Shown here: positions 53,933 through 56,126 of the stretch, piece after piece
Numbering within the stretch: position 1 is the first letter of the stretch
Layout: every line of letters begins with the position of its first letter
Assembly: GCA_937876355.1 (NCBI GenBank)
Contig: CALFHN010000082.1
Coordinates: 1 to 56,126, forward strand
Direction: 5' to 3'
Length of the DNA: 56,126 nucleotides
Source: an uncultured Bacteroidota bacterium
GTDB taxonomy: Bacteria; Bacteroidota; Rhodothermia; Rhodothermales; UBA10348
Position numbers and translations under genes: made by a program
Notes under the pieces: generated by a model
What the model saw: the letters and a program-made list of their open reading frames with translations, nothing else
Database searches by the model: none
Told to the model about the DNA's origin: nothing

Positions 53933-56056
53933 CTAGGGATCTATGATGTCCACTGTCAAATAAACGGTATCTTCAACTGATGGCGAATCGCTGTCGCTGA
54001 TGATCAGTTTGACCTTTAAATCAAAATTGTCACCTGAAGCTGTTTTTGACAATGACGAGTTAGTACCACCACTATTCCATGTATCGCACGTTTCGACTTG
54101 GATTCCAATACTTTGTGAACCGCAAATCCACATGTATTCCCAAATGTAGGTATACGGTGTTTCCCCGCCAACACCAGAAGCGGTCCACGTACCCTGAACA
54201 TTGACATCCAATGATGAAGGTCCGGCTATTGACCCAACCAGAGGCCTGTCCACAACGCTAAATGAGCTACTAAAACCGGTGTAGCCGCTTCCATTGTCAC
54301 TTACCTGAATCTGAATACTAGCGTATTCTTGAGAAGGTGTCCACGAATAGGATCCGCTTCCATATGCTTGATACCCGCTGGTAGTTAACGTGGAGCCATC
54401 TTTAATTTTAACTGTAGCCGCTCTCGGAAAAAAATTAAGGCCGTATTCGCCATCGCTCCAACGGGCATCCCAAGTTATAGCTTGTCCATAGTTGGTCCAA
54501 TTCGGAGATACTATGGAAACATTGCTAACTTCGGCACTAATCAAGGCAATGTCGTATCTGGGATAACTTGAAAACGCGCCTGAAAACACCTCGCTGCCAC
54601 CATCCACGGTAAGGGTGGCGAAAGCGTCAACGTCCCCTAATTCGTGATAAATATATACCGCGTTTTCTGAATTGGCAGACATTATGATATACTGAGTGTC
54701 ATTGCTTAGGGTTATCTGGCACTCTGTGCAAGCATTGCCATCAATTTCTGCACCCCAGTTGTATAATTCTGAACCATCAATCTCACCGGTTGATGAGGTG
54801 GAACAAGTAGCTCCAGTTGGTGAAGAATACACACAGATTTCGTGAGCGATCCATGTGCCATTTCCATCGACAACATTGAGATACATTTCGCCTATGACTT
54901 GAGCATTTGCCTCAAATCCTCTGTTTCCATGGTTGCCATTATTCCCAGCAGCTGGACCATCTCGTCCATCCACTTCGACCCCAAAACGGTCCAAAACCAA
55001 TCGAATGTCGTTGGCTACTGAAATCGTTTGGGATCCGGCGAACACAAGCCCAAGAGGACGAGTGTCGATATCACTGTCTGTGGAGCTCGCCACAACTAGG
55101 GACCCGGAATCCCCGCTCAGACTAAATTCACCTGGAGAAACTATGATTTGATTCTTGTAACAGGCAACGCCCGCGTTTCCGTAACTCACTTCGACCGTAG
55201 CATTCAATGCTAGGACCGATCCAAATGTTAGGCCACTCGTGCGACCAAATTTTTGAACATTCATTCCAACCGATGCGGCGATCGGGGTTTTCCACGGAGT
55301 CCCGTATCCGACATCAGGCGTTGTATTCGACAGCTGATCGACTTCGGTTTCTGCAATAGCCGCATCGATACTGTTTACACATTGTCCGCTAAAATCGATC
55401 GGTTCAAAATCTGTTAATGTTGCGAATGTATGCTCTGATTCGGTACCACCATCGAATTTTCCAGGTTGAATTATAGAGCTGCCAATGCTCCCCTTATTCA
55501 TTGAAGCGAAAACATGATTGTTTGAAAGCGCATATGTTAACGTCCCGTCTGTCATCCTTGCTCCCAGCGTACCCGTTAGCCCATTCGCAATCCCAGCAGA
55601 AACTCCAATGGGCACTGGACGAGCAAATTCTTGCGCTCCCAATAGTGCGCCCGCTCCTTGCGCTGAAATCGGAGCCGAAATCTCACCGGTTACTATCACC
55701 ATGACGGGAATACCGCCTGCTTCAGCCGGCACAATATTCCGTTTTTGAGCTGGCCAAGTACTGGCTGGAGTTTTCACTAAGACAATGATCGATTCCTGCT
55801 CAGATTCAGAAACTGATGATGCTATTCCAACAACTTCCTCTTGAAACAATATTGCAGTTGTAAGACTGTCTTGAACACGGGTTGTGCGTTGGCTTACCTT
55901 ACTTTCAAAACCGACTTTATTTCCATATTTCGAGGTCCCTTGGTCACTGGTAGCAATCGAGTCACACCCGGCGAAAAATAGAATTCCGAAAATTAATGTG
56001 GTCCAAATTTTTTTGCGGGGGAGAGCGATAGCTAAGGCCTCAAAGAATCTGTTCAC
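53933..56056 (-). CDS. Lipoprotein trypsin-fold serine protease with C-terminal beta domains
   Basis: 707 residues from a GTG start. The signal ends in lipobox ILFFAGC (Cys31). The protease domain (about 110-365) has a plausible triad: His181 in LSNNHVFA, Asp231 in SIDAAIAE and Ser317 in LSGDSGSLVV, with PGKFDGG and VQKFGRTSG around them. This spacing fits the chymotrypsin-fold family that includes plant Nal1-type and bacterial SNNHV proteases. After a Gly/Asn-rich linker (about 373-390) come beta-rich domains, the last two PKD/Ig-like (GPSSLDVNVQGTWTASG). It probably acts at the cell surface; substrate unknown. First gene of a pair with the lipoprotein downstream. Confidence 0.82.
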   Translation of the reverse strand: MNRFFEALAIALPRKKIWTTLIFGILFFAGCDSIATSDQGTSKYGNKVGFESKVSQRTTRVQDSLTTAILFQEEVVGIASSVSESEQESIIVLVKTPASTWPAQKRNIVPAEAGGIPVMVIVTGEISAPISAQGAGALLGAQEFARPVPIGVSAGIANGLTGTLGARMTDGTLTYALSNNHVFASMNKGSIGSSIIQPGKFDGGTESEHTFATLTDFEPIDFSGQCVNSIDAAIAETEVDQLSNTTPDVGYGTPWKTPIAASVGMNVQKFGRTSGLTFGSVLALNATVEVSYGNAGVACYKNQIIVSPGEFSLSGDSGSLVVASSTDSDIDTRPLGLVFAGSQTISVANDIRLVLDRFGVEVDGRDGPAAGNNGNHGNRGFEANAQVIGEMYLNVVDGNGTWIAHEICVYSSPTGATCSTSSTGEIDGSELYNWGAEIDGNACTECQITLSNDTQYIIMSANSENAVYIYHELGDVDAFATLTVDGGSEVFSGAFSSYPRYDIALISAEVSNVSIVSPNWTNYGQAITWDARWSDGEYGLNFFPRAATVKIKDGSTLTTSGYQAYGSGSYSWTPSQEYASIQIQVSDNGSGYTGFSSSFSVVDRPLVGSIAGPSSLDVNVQGTWTASGVGGETPYTYIWEYMWICGSQSIGIQVETCDTWNSGGTNSSLSKTASGDNFDLKVKLIISDSDSPSVEDTVYLTVDIIDP

Positions 56057-56104
56057 AATGAAGGTTTAGTTGGGTTCTACCCTGATTTGGTGGACACTTC
56101 TAAA

Positions 56105-56122
56105 AAGACCGATATTGGTCTT
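56105..56122. repeat. Short inverted repeat at the window edge
   Basis: AAGACC and GGTCTT flank GATATT, 49 bases upstream of the protease gene start. It may be an operator for that gene or a terminator for whatever lies beyond the window; nothing more can be said. Confidence 0.3.
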
Positions 56123-56126
56123 GGAG

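Noticed and set aside
56057-56126. Terminal bases resembling an IS end (GTGGACACTTCTAAAAAG)
   Set aside because: Too short, no matching partner repeat and no transposase sequence; only the small dyad is reported.

Overview
The window reads as a chromosomal segment of a Bacteroidota/Rhodothermota-type bacterium, probably from the marine Rhodothermales/Balneolales side of the group. This is inferred from gene content, not from a search. The pointers are a cysteine desulfurase followed by a DUF2480 gene, the miaB / sigma-54 activator / lptE / TPR order, atpD-atpC standing apart from the other ATP synthase genes, a FecA-like TonB receptor with a carboxypeptidase-regulatory-like N-domain, many lipoproteins with beta-propeller repeats, a DUF5117-type metalloprotease and PadR/FtsX permease material. 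No rRNA, tRNA, CRISPR array or prophage was seen.

Layout. 1-12.8 kb: the end of a glycosyltransferase, priA, a propeller lipoprotein, recG, a tightly overlapping desulfurase-DUF2480-DUF2914 operon, a FecA-like receptor with a large inverted repeat upstream, and a lipoprotein hydrolase. 12.8-22.3 kb: ettA, a broken FtsX permease, a Rof-like protein, a phosphoesterase lipoprotein, then a damaged L-fucose region (truncated alpha-L-fucosidase, lipoprotein lacking its start, FG-GAP/choice-of-anchor-B protein, intact fucU, multiply broken fucP). 22.3-41.2 kb: acetyltransferase, orphan PadR, tig-clpP, a peptidase/propeller/outer-membrane-barrel fusion, a four-gene ABC-2 transporter operon, yebC-ruvC, the miaB-to-anmK run, a GyrI-like protein and thiL. 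41.2-56.1 kb: a permease-prefix remnant, a large metalloprotease, atpDC, a second damaged fucose region (intact FAH-type hydrolase, truncated SDR dehydrogenase, truncated and frameshifted L-fuconate dehydratase), a PD40 lipoprotein, a D-serine dehydratase-like enzyme, ruvB, a dead IS3-family remnant, a tyrosinase, and two large secreted lipoproteins, one a trypsin-fold protease.

How it fits together. Housekeeping genes (replication restart, recombination, protein quality control, ATP synthase, tRNA modification) are intact and of family-typical length. The striking feature is localized gene decay. The parts expected for an oxidative L-fucose pathway (fucosidase, permease, mutarotase, fuconate dehydratase, keto-deoxy-fuconate dehydrogenase, diketo-deoxy-fuconate hydrolase) are present in two places, and most are broken. 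At two junctions (about 17.54 and 47.25 kb) two divergently facing genes have both lost their 5' ends and the promoter region between them. Two FtsX-type permeases are also reduced to remnants, while a PadR regulator of the kind that usually accompanies such permeases survives alone. The simplest reading is recent loss of fucoidan/fucose use by deletion; misassembly at the junctions must be excluded first.
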